Position numbers and translations under genes: made by a program. Under the pieces are notes generated by a model. That model made no database searches. It was given only the letters and a program-made list of their open reading frames with translations, and had not been told where the DNA came from. 64,000 nt of DNA from Streptomyces caeruleatus (lineage in GTDB: Bacteria > Actinomycetota > Actinomycetes > Streptomycetales > Streptomycetaceae), in NCBI RefSeq assembly GCF_001514235.1, contig NZ_KQ948933.1, positions 118,694 to 182,693 of the forward strand, written 5' to 3'. Shown in pieces: positions 25,418 through 37,327 of the stretch; within the stretch, counting starts at the first letter, position 1; each line of letters begins with the position of its first letter.

Positions 25418-26755
25418 CTACGCCGCCGGGATCACCGCCGACACCCGAAAACCCCCCGCATCCGTCGGCCCGGACACGAACACCCCGCCCAGCGCCACGA
25501 CCCGCTCCTTCATCCCCACCAGACCGTTGCCCCCCGACGGCAACCGCGCCGACGACGCCGACGCCAACTCCGGCGGCGGCTCGTTCTCCACCTGCATCGC
25601 GATCTCCGACACCCGATGCGCGAGCCGCACGTACGTCTTCGCCCCCGCCGCGTGCTTGTGGACGTTCGTCAACGCCTCCTGCACCACCCGGAACGCGGTC
25701 TGCTCGATCGCCGGCGCGTACGACCGCGTCTCCCCCTCCACCGACAGATCCACGACCATCCCCGCGGCCGCCGACTGCCCGATCAACGCGTCCAGCTCCG
25801 ACAGACAAGGCCCGTCGGCAGCCCCCTCGTCCTCACCGTCCCGCTCGCGATCAGCCACCGCGGCCGCTGCGACCCCCACAGCGGCCAACGGCACCACGGC
25901 CCCGGGCGACCGATCAGCCGCCCGCACGCCTCCGCTGCGCAGCACCCCGAGCATCTCCCGCAACTCGGTCAACGCCTGCCGCCCCATGTCCCCCACCAAC
26001 GCGGCGTTCCGCACCGCCTTGTCGGGATCCTTCCGGGCCACGGCCTGCAACGCGGCGGAGTGCACCACCATCAGGCTCACCCGATGCGCGACGACGTCAT
26101 GCATCTCCCGCGCGATCCGCGTCCGCTCCTCGTTCCGCGCCCACTCCGCACGCTCCTCGGCCCGCTCGGCCAGCAACTGAAGCTCCCGCTCCAGACTGTC
26201 CGCCCGCTCCCGCAGACTCTCCATCAACCGCCGCCGGGCCCCCACGTACAGCCCCAGCAGCAGAGGAGGCGCCGTCACCCCGATAGCGGTCGTCACCGAA
26301 GCGAACGGAACCACCCAGTCCCCGACCGTCAGGTTCCCCCGCGCCACGTCCTGCCGCACCCACACGAACGTGACGATCAACGCGCCGACGAACGACATCC
26401 CCGCCAACGCGGCGATGATCCGCCGGGGCAGCTCGGACGCGGCGAGCGTGTACAGCCCGACGACGCCCATCAGGAAGCCCATCTGGGCCGGCATCACCGC
26501 GATCGACACCAGCACGACGGCGATCGGCCACCGGCGCCGCAACACCAGCACCGAGCCCGCCAGAACCCCGAACACCACTCCCGCGGCCTGCGGGATCCCC
26601 GCGTCCCCCGCGAACCGAACCCCCTCGAAACCGCACTCCACCGCGGACGCCACGCCCAGACTCACGTCCAGCACGGCACCGCGCACCCTGCCCCACCACC
26701 ACGGCCCCGCCCTCGGTGGCGGCACCTCTGCGTGGGCTTCCCCCGTCGTGGTCAT
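25418..26755 (-). CDS. Orphan NarL-class sensor histidine kinase
   Basis: 445 residues. Four to five membrane helices at about 50-170, then a coiled coil (RRRLMESLRERADSLERELQLL) and a HisKA_3 dimerisation domain with phospho-acceptor His219 in TRIAREMHDVVAHRVSL. The ATPase part has an N-box (VVQEALTNVHKHA) and a G-box (SGGNGLVGMKERV). The short sensor suggests an intramembrane signal. No response regulator is next to it; two lone LuxR-type regulators occur later in the window but are far away. It converges with the SUKH-3 gene. Confidence 0.9.
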   Translation of the reverse strand: MTTTGEAHAEVPPPRAGPWWWGRVRGAVLDVSLGVASAVECGFEGVRFAGDAGIPQAAGVVFGVLAGSVLVLRRRWPIAVVLVSIAVMPAQMGFLMGVVGLYTLAASELPRRIIAALAGMSFVGALIVTFVWVRQDVARGNLTVGDWVVPFASVTTAIGVTAPPLLLGLYVGARRRLMESLRERADSLERELQLLAERAEERAEWARNEERTRIAREMHDVVAHRVSLMVVHSAALQAVARKDPDKAVRNAALVGDMGRQALTELREMLGVLRSGGVRAADRSPGAVVPLAAVGVAAAAVADRERDGEDEGAADGPCLSELDALIGQSAAAGMVVDLSVEGETRSYAPAIEQTAFRVVQEALTNVHKHAAGAKTYVRLAHRVSEIAMQVENEPPPELASASSARLPSGGNGLVGMKERVVALGGVFVSGPTDAGGFRVSAVIPAA

Positions 26756-26907
26756 GACTCCAGCCTACGGGCGCCCGGCCCCCGTTTTCCGGTGACTTTT
26801 ACGGACTGGCCTACACCACATCGCGTAACCGGACGTAAGCGGGAACACCCGCGCTCAGGAAGCGTGTCTCACGCTCAATCACGTCTCCGGTAAGGTCTGA
26901 CTCGCTG

Positions 26908-26983
26908 TCCCCCGTGGTGTAACTGGCAGCACACTGGTTTTTGGTACCAGCAGGACAAGGTTCGAATCCTTGCGGGGGAGCCA
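26908..26983 (+). tRNA. tRNA-Gln (anticodon TTG)
   Basis: Full cloverleaf: acceptor TCCCCCG / CGGGGGA with discriminator G and encoded CCA (26981-26983). Anticodon stem CTGGT/ACCAG (26934-26938, 26946-26950) with loop TTTTGGT, anticodon TTG at 26941-26943. T-arm CAAGG TTCGAAT CCTTG. Confidence 0.97.
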
Positions 26984-27000
26984 CAGCACACAAGACCTCG

Positions 27001-27034
27001 GAGCGGGCCCTGACAGCCAAGTCAGGGCCCGCTC
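27001..27034 (+). terminator. Terminator after tRNA-Gln
   Basis: Perfect 14-bp stem GAGCGGGCCCTGAC / GTCAGGGCCCGCTC with loop AGCCAA, followed by TCATGTCCC, separating the tRNA from glmU. Confidence 0.9.
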
Positions 27035-27106
27035 TCATGTCCCCCACGAAACACCCCGGTATCCTGCGGATGTCACCCCACCCCCTCCACAGCCGAAGGG
27101 CATCCC

Positions 27107-28555
27107 GTGAGCGCCATTCGCCCGGCAGCCGTCGTCGTTCTCGCAGCGGGTGAGGGCACCCGTATGAAGTCGTCCACACCCAAGGTTCTGCACGAGCTCT
27201 GTGGACGCAGCCTCGTCGGTCATGTGCTGGCCGCCGCGGGTGAGTTGCGGCCCGAGAACCTGGTCGTGGTCGTGGGGCACGCGCGGGAGAAGGTGTCCGC
27301 GCATCTCGGTGAGATCGACCCCGGAGTACGCACCGCCGTGCAGGCGGAGCAGAACGGTACGGGTCACGCCGTACGGATGGCTCTGGAGGAGCTCGGCGGG
27401 ACCGTGGACGGAACCGTCGTGGTCGTCTGCGGTGACACTCCCCTTCTCACCGGCGAGACCCTGACCCGCCTCGCGGCCACGCACTCCGCGGACGGCAACG
27501 CGGTGACCGTGCTGACGGCCGAGGTCCCGGATGCGACGGGGTACGGGCGGATCGTGCGGGACGGGGCGTCCGGTGCGGTGACGGCGATCGTCGAGCACAA
27601 GGACGCCTCCGAGTCGCAGCGGGCGATCCGTGAGATCAACTCCGGGGTCTTCGCCTTCGACGGGCAGCTGCTGGCCGACGCCCTCGGGAAGGTGCGTACG
27701 GACAACAGCCAGGGCGAGGAGTACCTGACCGACGTTCTCGGGATCCTGCGTGAGGCCGGCCATCGGGTCGGTGCCTCCGTCGCCGCCGATCACCGTGAGA
27801 TCGCCGGCATCAACAACCGTGTGCAGCTCGCCGAGGCCCGTCGGATCCTGAACGACCGGCTGCTGACGGCCGCCATGCTGGCCGGCGTCACCGTGGTCGA
27901 TCCGGCGACGACGTGGGTCGACGTGACCGTCACGTTCGAGCAGGACGCCGTCGTCAACCCCGGTACCCAGCTCCAGGGCTCGACGCATCTCGGTGAGGGT
28001 GCGGAGGTCGGTCCGAACAGCCGGCTGAAGGACACCCGGGTGGGCGCGGGGGCGCGGGTCGACAACACCGTGGCCGACGGCGCCGTGGTCGGGGCGCAGG
28101 CGTCCGTGGGGCCGTTCGCGTATCTGCGGCCGGGGACGCGGCTGGGCGCGAAGGGCAAGATCGGTACGTATGTCGAGACGAAGAACGCCTCGATCGGTGA
28201 GGGGACGAAGGTGCCTCACCTTTCGTACGTCGGTGACGCGACGATCGGCGACTTCTCGAACATCGGTGCCGCGAGTGTCTTCGTGAACTATGACGGACAG
28301 GACAAACACCACACGACGGTCGGCTCTCACTGCCGTACCGGTTCGGACAACATGTTTGTGGCTCCTGTCACGATCGGGGACGGCGCCTACACCGCGGCGG
28401 GCTCCGTGATCACGAAGGACGTGCCGCCCGGCTCGTTGGCCGTGGCCCGCGGTCAGCAGCGGAATATCGAGGGTTGGGTGGCTCGTAAGCGTCCAGGCAG
28501 CGCGGCGGCGAAGGCGGCCGAGGCGGCGTCGCGGCAGGTCGAGAGCGAAGACTGA
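27107..28555 (+). CDS. glmU: Bifunctional GlcNAc-1-P uridyltransferase / GlcN-1-P acetyltransferase
   Basis: 482 residues. It acetylates glucosamine-1-phosphate and converts it to UDP-GlcNAc for peptidoglycan. N-terminal nucleotidyltransferase: [25 protein letters not shown], the uridine-binding QNGTGHAV and GDTPLLTG. The C-terminal left-handed beta helix shows hexapeptide repeats with [20 protein letters not shown], the acetyl-CoA site region [19 protein letters not shown] and [16 protein letters not shown] start with GAAGGG six bases before. It heads the glmU-prs-rplY-pth group. Confidence 0.97.
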   Translation: MSAIRPAAVVVLAAGEGTRMKSSTPKVLHELCGRSLVGHVLAAAGELRPENLVVVVGHAREKVSAHLGEIDPGVRTAVQAEQNGTGHAVRMALEELGGTVDGTVVVVCGDTPLLTGETLTRLAATHSADGNAVTVLTAEVPDATGYGRIVRDGASGAVTAIVEHKDASESQRAIREINSGVFAFDGQLLADALGKVRTDNSQGEEYLTDVLGILREAGHRVGASVAADHREIAGINNRVQLAEARRILNDRLLTAAMLAGVTVVDPATTWVDVTVTFEQDAVVNPGTQLQGSTHLGEGAEVGPNSRLKDTRVGAGARVDNTVADGAVVGAQASVGPFAYLRPGTRLGAKGKIGTYVETKNASIGEGTKVPHLSYVGDATIGDFSNIGAASVFVNYDGQDKHHTTVGSHCRTGSDNMFVAPVTIGDGAYTAAGSVITKDVPPGSLAVARGQQRNIEGWVARKRPGSAAAKAAEAASRQVESED

Positions 28556-28630
28556 CCGGAAACGGGTGCGCCAAACACGGCGTACCGTGATAAGTGCACA
28601 CCCTGTTGAGACACCTCTGAGGAGACAGCT

Positions 28631-29611
28631 GTGACCGGGATCAAGACGACCGGCGAGAAGAAGTTGATGTTCTTCTCCGGCCGCGCCCACCCCGAGCTTG
28701 CCGAGGAGGTCGCCCAGCAGTTGGGTGTCGGGGTTGTCCCGACGAAGGCCTTCGACTTCGCCAACGGTGAGATCTACGTCCGTTATCAGGAGTCGGCGCG
28801 TGGTGCGGACTGCTTCGTGATCCAGAGCCACACGGCTCCGATCAACCAGTGGATCATGGAGCAGCTGATCATGATCGACGCGCTGAAGCGCGCGTCGGCC
28901 CGCTCCATCACGGTCATCGTGCCGTTCTACGGTTATGCGCGGCAGGACAAGAAGCACCGTGGGCGTGAACCGATCTCGGCGCGTCTGATCGCGGACCTGA
29001 TGAAGACGTCGGGCGCGGACCGGATCCTGACCGTGGATCTGCACACGGACCAGATCCAGGGGTTCTTCGACGGCCCGGTCGACCACCTCTTCGCGCTTCC
29101 GCTGCTCGCGGACTACGTGGGCCGCAAGGTCGAGCGGGAGAAGCTGACCGTGGTGTCCCCGGACGCCGGGCGTGTGCGGGTCGCGGACCGTTGGTGTGAC
29201 CGGCTCGGTGCTCCCCTCGCCATCGTGCACAAGCGGCGGGACAAGGACGTCGCGAACCAGGTGACCGTCCACGAGGTCGTGGGTGAGGTCAAGGGCCGGG
29301 TGTGTGTGCTGGTCGACGACATGATCGACACCGGTGGCACCATCTGCGCGGCCGCCGACGCGCTGTTCGCGCACGGCGCGGAGGACGTCATCGTCACCGC
29401 GACGCACGGTGTGCTGTCGGGTCCCGCGGCGGACCGGCTGAAGAACTCCCGGGTGAGCGAGTTCGTGTTCACGAACACGCTGCCGACGCCGGGTGAGCTG
29501 AGCCGGGACCTCGACAAGCTGACGGTGCTGTCGATCGCGCCGACGGTCGCGAACGCGGTACGCGAGGTGTTCGAGGACGGTTCGGTGACGAGCCTGTTCG
29601 ACGAGCAGTAG
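28631..29611 (+). CDS. prs: Ribose-phosphate pyrophosphokinase (PRPP synthase)
   Basis: 326 residues, GTG start after GAGGAGACA. It makes PRPP from ribose-5-phosphate and ATP. FANGEIYVRYQESARGADCF, the flexible catalytic loop YGYARQDKKHRGREPISARL, the DLHTDQIQGFF motif and the PRPP-binding VLVDDMIDTGGTI are all present. It lies 75 bases after glmU. Confidence 0.97.
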   Translation: MTGIKTTGEKKLMFFSGRAHPELAEEVAQQLGVGVVPTKAFDFANGEIYVRYQESARGADCFVIQSHTAPINQWIMEQLIMIDALKRASARSITVIVPFYGYARQDKKHRGREPISARLIADLMKTSGADRILTVDLHTDQIQGFFDGPVDHLFALPLLADYVGRKVEREKLTVVSPDAGRVRVADRWCDRLGAPLAIVHKRRDKDVANQVTVHEVVGEVKGRVCVLVDDMIDTGGTICAAADALFAHGAEDVIVTATHGVLSGPAADRLKNSRVSEFVFTNTLPTPGELSRDLDKLTVLSIAPTVANAVREVFEDGSVTSLFDEQ

Positions 29612-29640
29612 GAATCCGCGGTAAAGATCCTTTTGGGTGC

Positions 29641-29688
29641 GGCCTCCCTGTCCGAGTAGACTGCTTCAGTTGCTCGGCGAGGGAGGCC
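29641..29688 (+). promoter_or_regulatory. Long hairpin and possible promoter in front of rplY
   Basis: Arms at 29641-29656 (GGCCTCCCTGTCCGAG) and 29673-29688 (CTCGGCGAGGGAGGCC) pair in 14 of 16 positions around a 16-base loop. It may be the terminator of prs or a leader structure. A TTGGGT (29633-29638) and a TAGACT (29657-29662) spaced 18 bases could form the rplY promoter, with the -10 inside the loop. Confidence 0.5.
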
Positions 29689-29799
29689 GTACCTGTTGGT
29701 TCAGGTGCCGGCTGTCCGTTATCGACGCGCTCTTCGTAGCAGGCCGTTCGTGGCCGGGTGACCACGTCCGTCTCTAGTTTTCTACGAGGAGTGATCCGT

Positions 29800-30393
29800 A
29801 TGTCCGAGGTCAAGATCTCCGCTGAGACCCGTACCGAGTTCGGTAAGGGTGCCGCCCGTCGTATCCGTCGTGACAGCAAGGTTCCCGGTGTGCTGTACGG
29901 CCACGGCGCGGACCCGCTGCACCTCACGCTTCCCGGCCACGAGCTGCTGCTGGCGCTGCGTACGCCGAACGTCCTGATCGCGCTGGACATCGACGGCAAG
30001 TCGAACGAGCTGGCGATCCCGAAGGCCGTGCAGCGTGACGCGATCAAGGGTTTCCTTGAGCACGTCGACCTGCTGCTGGTGAAGCGCGGCGAGAAGGTCA
30101 CGGTCGAGATCCCGGTGCACACCGAGGGTGAGCTGGCGGCGGGTGGCAACCTGCTGGAGCACGTGCTGAACGCGCTGCCGGTCGAGGCCGAGGCCACGCA
30201 CATCCCGGAGTCGGTCACGGTCTCCGTCGAGGGCCTGGAGGCCGGCGCCTCCGTCCTGGCGAAGGACATCACGCTGCCGAAGGGCACCACGCTGGCCGTC
30301 GAGGAGGACGCTGTCGTCCTTCAGGTGCTGGCCGCGCAGGCCGAGGAGGCCGCGGGCGAGGCCGCCGAGGGCGAGGAAGTCGCCGAGGCCTGA
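29800..30393 (+). CDS. rplY: 50S ribosomal protein L25 / general stress protein Ctc type
   Basis: 197 residues from the ATG at 29800, preceded by GAGGAG. The N-terminal L25 domain (VKISAETRTEFGKGAARRIRR, VPGVLYGHG) binds 5S rRNA. The C-terminal TL5 beta domain (LLLVKRGEKVTVEIPVH...) and an acidic Glu/Ala tail make it the long Ctc/TL5 form rather than the short enterobacterial L25. It is followed by a hairpin and pth. Confidence 0.96.
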   Translation: MSEVKISAETRTEFGKGAARRIRRDSKVPGVLYGHGADPLHLTLPGHELLLALRTPNVLIALDIDGKSNELAIPKAVQRDAIKGFLEHVDLLLVKRGEKVTVEIPVHTEGELAAGGNLLEHVLNALPVEAEATHIPESVTVSVEGLEAGASVLAKDITLPKGTTLAVEEDAVVLQVLAAQAEEAAGEAAEGEEVAEA

Positions 30394-30412
30394 TCCTCGC
30401 TGTCATCGGTTG

Positions 30413-30447
30413 GTCGGCCGCTGTTCCCGTGCGGGGCAGCGGCCGAC
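30413..30447 (+). terminator. Hairpin between rplY and pth
   Basis: Perfect 11-bp stem GTCGGCCGCTG / CAGCGGCCGAC with a 13-base loop, 20 bases after the rplY stop and just before the pth ribosome site. It may be a terminator or attenuator lowering pth expression. Confidence 0.65.
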
Positions 30448-30469
30448 GTGTATCAAGGGAGACGTGGAC

Positions 30470-31066
30470 GTGACTACCGGCGCCAATGACCCGTGGCTGA
30501 TCGTGGGCCTCGGCAATCCCGGGCCCGAGTACGCCATGAACCGGCACAACGTCGGGTTCATGGTGGCCGATCTGCTGGCCGATCGGCTCGGGGGGAGGTT
30601 CAAGCGGGCCGGCCGGGCTCAGGCGCAGGTGGTGGAGGGCCGTATCGGTCCGCCGGGGCCGTTGAACCGGCGGGTGATTCTCGCGAAGCCGATGTCCTAC
30701 ATGAACCTCTCGGGCGGGCCGGTGAACGCCCTGCGCGAGTTCTACAAGGTGCCGCTCGCGAACATCGTCGCGATCCATGACGAGCTGGACATCGACCACG
30801 GCACACTGCGGCTGAAGCTCGGCGGCGGTGACAACGGGCACAACGGCCTGAAGTCGATGACGAAGGCGATGAGTGCCGACTACCACCGGGTGCGGTTCGG
30901 CATCGGGCGCCCTCCGGGTCGTATGCAGGTCGCGGACTTCGTGCTGAAGGACTTCTCGTCCGCGGAGCGCAAGGAGTTGGACTACTTCGTGGACCGGGCC
31001 GCGGACGCGGTGGAGTGCCTGGTGATCGAGGGGTTGGAGCGGGCGCAAAGCACGTACAACTCGTGA
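30470..31066 (+). CDS. pth: Peptidyl-tRNA hydrolase
   Basis: 198 residues. Two GTGs (30464, 30470) share the frame; AAGGGAG fits the second better. It frees tRNA from peptidyl-tRNA dropped by the ribosome. Seen: IVGLGNPGPEYAMNRHNVGF with catalytic His26, KPMSYMNLSG, HDELDIDHG with the catalytic Asp, and GGGDNGHNGLKSM. The C-terminal RAQSTYNS is typical. Confidence 0.97.
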   Translation: MTTGANDPWLIVGLGNPGPEYAMNRHNVGFMVADLLADRLGGRFKRAGRAQAQVVEGRIGPPGPLNRRVILAKPMSYMNLSGGPVNALREFYKVPLANIVAIHDELDIDHGTLRLKLGGGDNGHNGLKSMTKAMSADYHRVRFGIGRPPGRMQVADFVLKDFSSAERKELDYFVDRAADAVECLVIEGLERAQSTYNS

Positions 31067-31131
31067 CTTGTCCGGCCGGTCGGCCGGGCCGAGGTTGACC
31101 GGGCGTAGGGGCATGGCCAAGGATCGCGGCC

Positions 31132-31620
31132 ATGCCTTCTGCCGTTGTCTCCAGTCAGGGCGCTTTCACGGCGCTGCGGTTCGGGCGGTTCGCGGCGATG
31201 GGTACGGTCGCGGTGCTGATTCTGATCGCGGGCGTGTGGGCGTCGTGGGGCAGCGCGCAGCACGTGATGCTCACGAAGGGCCGGGAGAGCGGCACGATCA
31301 AGGTGACGCGGTGTGGCGCGGACACGTGCAGTGGGCCGTACGCGCCGATCTCGGCGGGGTCGCGGGCGCGCGGGTCGGTGGTCATCGAGAAGACCGTGGC
31401 GGTGCGCAAGGGGCAGACGTACACGGTTGTGGTGAAGCCGGGCAGTGACGACGTCGTGCGGTCGGGGCCGGCGGGTGTGCTGTACGCGTGGGTCCCGCTG
31501 GGTGGCGCCTTGTTGCTGGCCGCGGTCGTCGTCGCAGGTGGGCTGCGGCGGACGCGGATGGCGTGGGTGCTGGCGGGGTCGGGGATCGCGTTGCTGACGG
31601 CGGCGTTCGTGACGGTCTGA
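31132..31620 (+). CDS. Small membrane protein of unknown function
   Basis: 162 residues. One helix near the N-terminus (MGTVAVLILIAGVWASWG), a central extracytoplasmic stretch with two cysteines (TRCGADTCSGPYAPIS), and two C-terminal helices (AWVPLGGALLLAAVVVAGGL, MAWVLAGSGIALLTAAFV). No family recognised. It is 65 bases after pth in the same direction. Confidence 0.65.
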   Translation: MPSAVVSSQGAFTALRFGRFAAMGTVAVLILIAGVWASWGSAQHVMLTKGRESGTIKVTRCGADTCSGPYAPISAGSRARGSVVIEKTVAVRKGQTYTVVVKPGSDDVVRSGPAGVLYAWVPLGGALLLAAVVVAGGLRRTRMAWVLAGSGIALLTAAFVTV

Positions 31621-31741
31621 GGTCCTGGCCGTTCTCCATGTCTGTGGAGGATCTGAGTGTTGTCTGTTCGTGATTGACCGGGGGTCAGTCCGGGCTGGAT
31701 GCTGAGCCGCCCCCTCCACATCTTCCCGTTCCTTCTCGAAG

Positions 31742-32434
31742 ATGGACTACTGCCTCATGCGTACCCTCAACCGCGTCGGCGCTCTGTCCGCCGTCGCCGC
31801 GGCCGCGTTGCTGTCCGCGCCGGCCGCCGCCCACGCCACAGCGACTGCCTCCGGTGGCGACAACGGCACCGTCAAGATCCATGACGCCACCACTGGCGAG
31901 GAACTGCGCAAGAACGAGCCGCACGTGTGCGAGTTCTACCTGGACGCGTTCGGTTTCGACAGCGTGCAGCAGGTCTCCTGGCACATCGAGGCCTGGGCGC
32001 CGACGGCCGCCGTGAAGGGCGAGACCGTGAAGTCCGGTGCGATCACGCTGGACGGCGAGGGTCATGGCCGTACGGCGGACATGACACTGCCCGACGGGCA
32101 CTACAAGCTGTTCTGGAACTTCGAGGGCGAGAACGGGTCCGCGAAGCACAAGGTGTTCTGGACGGACTGCGAGGACGAGGAGGAGGGCGGCGGTACGACC
32201 GCGACGCCGTCCGCGTCGGCGTCGCCTTCCGAGACGCCGGGCGAGTCCACGGAGGAGCCTTCCGCGAGCCCGTCGGCGCCGGGCGAGGCGGCCGCGTCGC
32301 CGTCGCCGCAGGGCGGTGGTGAGGGCGACCTCGCCGAGACCGGGAACGGCGCGCCGGTGGGCCTGCTGTCCGCGGCGGCCGCCGCGCTGCTGGGCGCGGG
32401 CGGCTACCTGGCGTTCCGGCGTCGTAGGGCCTGA
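31742..32434 (+). CDS. LAXTG sortase-anchored surface protein
   Basis: 230 residues from the ATG at 31742; an ATG at 31757 (MRTLNRVG) is equally possible and gives a more typical signal peptide. A signal peptide ends at about AHA; the folded part has two cysteines (HVCEFYLDAFG and WTDCEDEEE). A Ser/Pro/Glu-rich stalk is followed by LAETGNG, a hydrophobic helix and RRRRA. LAxTG is the motif used by Streptomyces class E sortases, so this should be covalently anchored to the cell wall. No sortase gene is visible here. No recognisable binding domain. Confidence 0.8.
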   Translation: MDYCLMRTLNRVGALSAVAAAALLSAPAAAHATATASGGDNGTVKIHDATTGEELRKNEPHVCEFYLDAFGFDSVQQVSWHIEAWAPTAAVKGETVKSGAITLDGEGHGRTADMTLPDGHYKLFWNFEGENGSAKHKVFWTDCEDEEEGGGTTATPSASASPSETPGESTEEPSASPSAPGEAAASPSPQGGGEGDLAETGNGAPVGLLSAAAAALLGAGGYLAFRRRRA

Positions 32435-32453
32435 CGGCCCGGGTGGTGAGACG

Positions 32454-32490
32454 AACGGTGCCCCCTGCTCGCACGAGCAGGGGGCACCGT
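32454..32490. terminator. Strong bidirectional terminator
   Basis: Stem CGGTGCCCCCTGCTCG / CGAGCAGGGGGCACCG with only CA between the fully paired arms (in practice a loop of six), flanked by AA and TCGTT, between the convergent surface protein gene and ppc. Confidence 0.93.
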
Positions 32491-32505
32491 CGTTCTTCCA
32501 GTGCG

Positions 32506-35247
<2,742 letters not shown>

Positions 35248-35419
35248 AGGTGCGGCTCCTTGCAGTGTTGAAGCTCGTCCGGGAGGGGAACCCGGCGCCT
35301 GGGGCCGCGCGGCTGGGCCGCATACGGCTCCTGACATCCGGGAAGAAATCAGAGCGGACCGCGCTGTCCGACCGACTCCAAGGATAGGTGTCCATGCGGA
35401 CGCGCAGTCTCTCGGGCTC

Positions 35420-35447
35420 TTGCCGCCGGGCGACGCACTGCCATACT
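35420..35447 (+). promoter_or_regulatory. Promoter of the desaturase-TetR operon
   Basis: TTGCCG (35420-35425) and CATACT (35442-35447) spaced 16 bases. The expected start point near 35454 lies inside the first operator dyad. Confidence 0.6.
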
Positions 35448-35474
35448 TACGACGCCGTAGGTTACGGAACCGTA
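35448..35474. promoter_or_regulatory. Tandem TACGG palindromes, probable TetR operator
   Basis: TACGACGCCGTA (35448-35459) and TACGGAACCGTA (35463-35474) are two 12-bp dyads 15 bases apart; a further TAACGGAACC follows at 35484-35493. Position right after the -10 and the TetR gene in the same operon suggest autogenous repression. Confidence 0.65.
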
Positions 35475-35556
35475 GGGACCGATGTAACGGAACCTGGGAA
35501 CAGTTCCAGCGACCCCGGCACCTGCCACAACCCTCGAAACCCCACAGGGGACGCCC

Positions 35557-36567
35557 ATGACCACGAGCTCCGATGTGATCGAAGACGCCCCGAAGGCGAA
35601 CGACGACACCCAACTGCCCTCAGCCACGCTCGGCGGCGAGAAGAAGGGGTCGCTCGAGCAGTTCGCGCTTCTCCTCTTCATCGTCGTCCCGTTCCTGGCG
35701 CTCGCCGCCGCGGTGCCGCTGGCGTGGGGCTGGGGAGTGAGCTGGCTGGACCTCGGTCTGCTGGTCTTCTTCTACTTCTTCGCCTGCCACGGCGTCACGA
35801 TCGGCTACCACCGCTACTTCACCCACGGTTCCTTCAAGGCGAACCGTCCGCTGCGGATCGCGCTCGCCGTCGCGGGCTCGATGGCGGTGGAGGGCCCGCT
35901 GGTCCGCTGGGTCGCCGACCACCGCAAGCACCACAAGTTCTCCGACGCGGAGGGTGACCCGCACTCGCCGTGGCGGTACGGCGAGACGGTCCCGGCGCTG
36001 ATGAAGGGCCTGTGGTGGGCGCACATCGGCTGGATGTTCGACGAGGAGCGGACGTCGCAGGAGAAGTACGCGCCGGATCTGATCAAGGACCGGGCGATCC
36101 GCGGCATCTCCCGTCAGTTCCTCTGGTGGACCGTGCTGTCGCTGGCCCTGCCGGCGCTGATCGGCGGTCTGGTGACGATGTCCTGGTGGGGCGCGTTCAC
36201 CGGCTTCTTCTGGGGCTCCCTGGTCCGGGTGGCCCTGCTGCACCACGTGACCTGGTCGATCAACTCGATCTGCCACGCGGTGGGCAAGCGGCCGTTCAAG
36301 TCGCGTGACCGCTCGGGCAACGTGTGGTGGCTGGCGGTGCTCTCGTGCGGTGAGTCCTGGCACAACCTGCACCACGCCGACCCCACCTCCGCGCGGCACG
36401 GTGTGGAGCGGGGCCAGATCGACTCCTCGGCCCGGTTCATCCGCTGGTTCGAGATGCTGGGCTGGGCGTCCGACGTGCGCTGGCCGTCACGCTCGCGTAT
36501 CGATTCGCGCCGGAACACCGGGGAAGGCGGCTCCCGGCGCCGGAAGGAGCCTGTCAAGGCGGCATGA
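35557..36567 (+). CDS. Acyl-CoA (stearoyl-type) delta-9 desaturase
   Basis: 336 residues. A membrane di-iron enzyme that introduces a double bond in saturated acyl chains. The three histidine boxes are present: HRYFTH (85-90), HRKHH (122-126) and the later SWHNLHH, together with GDPHSPW. Four hydrophobic segments surround them. A basic C-terminal tail ([19 protein letters not shown]) is added. It shares the ATGA with the TetR gene, so the repressor is translationally coupled to it. Confidence 0.94.
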   Translation: MTTSSDVIEDAPKANDDTQLPSATLGGEKKGSLEQFALLLFIVVPFLALAAAVPLAWGWGVSWLDLGLLVFFYFFACHGVTIGYHRYFTHGSFKANRPLRIALAVAGSMAVEGPLVRWVADHRKHHKFSDAEGDPHSPWRYGETVPALMKGLWWAHIGWMFDEERTSQEKYAPDLIKDRAIRGISRQFLWWTVLSLALPALIGGLVTMSWWGAFTGFFWGSLVRVALLHHVTWSINSICHAVGKRPFKSRDRSGNVWWLAVLSCGESWHNLHHADPTSARHGVERGQIDSSARFIRWFEMLGWASDVRWPSRSRIDSRRNTGEGGSRRRKEPVKAA

Positions 36568-37241
36568 TTGACGCCGTGGCGACCGACTCGAGCAGTACTC
36601 CCAGCAACGACAAGCCTCGGCGGACCCGCCGTACCCGGATGACCGGTGCGGAGCGGCGCCAGCAGTTGCTGGAGATCGGTCGCACGCTGTTCGCCGCGAA
36701 GGGCTTCGAGGGCACGTCGGTGGAGGAGATCGCGGCGAAGGCCGGGGTCTCCAAGCCGGTGGTGTACGAGCACTTCGGCGGCAAGGAGGGGCTGTACGCG
36801 GTGGTGGTGGACCGCGAGATGCGGCGCCTGCTGGACATGGTGACCAGCTCCCTGACGGCCGGCCACCCGCGTGAGCTGTGCGAACAGGCGGCGTTCGCGC
36901 TCCTGGACTACATCGAGGAGTACACGGACGGTTTCCGGATCCTGGTCCGTGACTCGCCCATCCCCCAGTCGACGGGTTCCTTCGCCTCGCTGATCTCGGA
37001 CATCGCGACCCAGGTGGAGGACATCCTGGGCCGCGAGTTCAAGAGCCGCGGCTTCGACCCCAAGCTCGCCCCGCTGTATGCGCAGGCCCTGGTCGGGATG
37101 GTCGCCCTGACCGGCCAGTGGTGGCTGGACGTCCGCCGTCCGAAGAAGGCGGAGGTGGCGGCGCATCTGGTGAACCTGGCCTGGCACGGGCTGGACGGGC
37201 TGGAGGCGAAGCCGCGCTTGATAGGGCACCGCAAGAGCTGA
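36564..37241 (+). CDS. TetR-family regulator, probably of the upstream desaturase
   Basis: 225 residues. After a basic N-terminal stretch, the helix-turn-helix reads RRQQLLEIGRTLFAAKGFEGTSVEEIAAKAGVSKPVVYEHFGGKEGLYAVVVDRE. The C-terminal ligand domain is hydrophobic, fitting an acyl-chain or acyl-CoA ligand. The ATG overlaps the desaturase stop, and operator-like dyads precede the operon. TetR repressors of desaturases sensing fatty acyl-CoA are known in actinobacteria; the ligand here is inference. Confidence 0.88.
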   Translation: MIDAVATDSSSTPSNDKPRRTRRTRMTGAERRQQLLEIGRTLFAAKGFEGTSVEEIAAKAGVSKPVVYEHFGGKEGLYAVVVDREMRRLLDMVTSSLTAGHPRELCEQAAFALLDYIEEYTDGFRILVRDSPIPQSTGSFASLISDIATQVEDILGREFKSRGFDPKLAPLYAQALVGMVALTGQWWLDVRRPKKAEVAAHLVNLAWHGLDGLEAKPRLIGHRKS

Positions 37242-37242
37242 C

Positions 37243-37327
37243 GTGCTCAGTGCTTGGACGTGCTCAGCGCTTGGCCGTGCTCAGCGCTTGGCCGTGCTCA
37301 GTGCTTGGCCGTGCTCAGTGCTTGAAG
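37243..37327. repeat. 17-bp tandem repeat, five copies
   Basis: Units of GTGCTCAGYGCTTGGMC at 37243, 37260, 37277, 37294 and 37311. They fill the convergent gap between the TetR and CsbD genes, and the last copy supplies the stop and final two codons of the CsbD gene. Copies 2 and 3 are identical, as are 4 and 5 except at the end. Confidence 0.93.

Noticed and set aside
35248-35613. 122-codon N-terminal extension of ppc
   Set aside because: No start signal, composition unlike the enzyme, and the GTG at 35247 has a perfect AAGGAG site.
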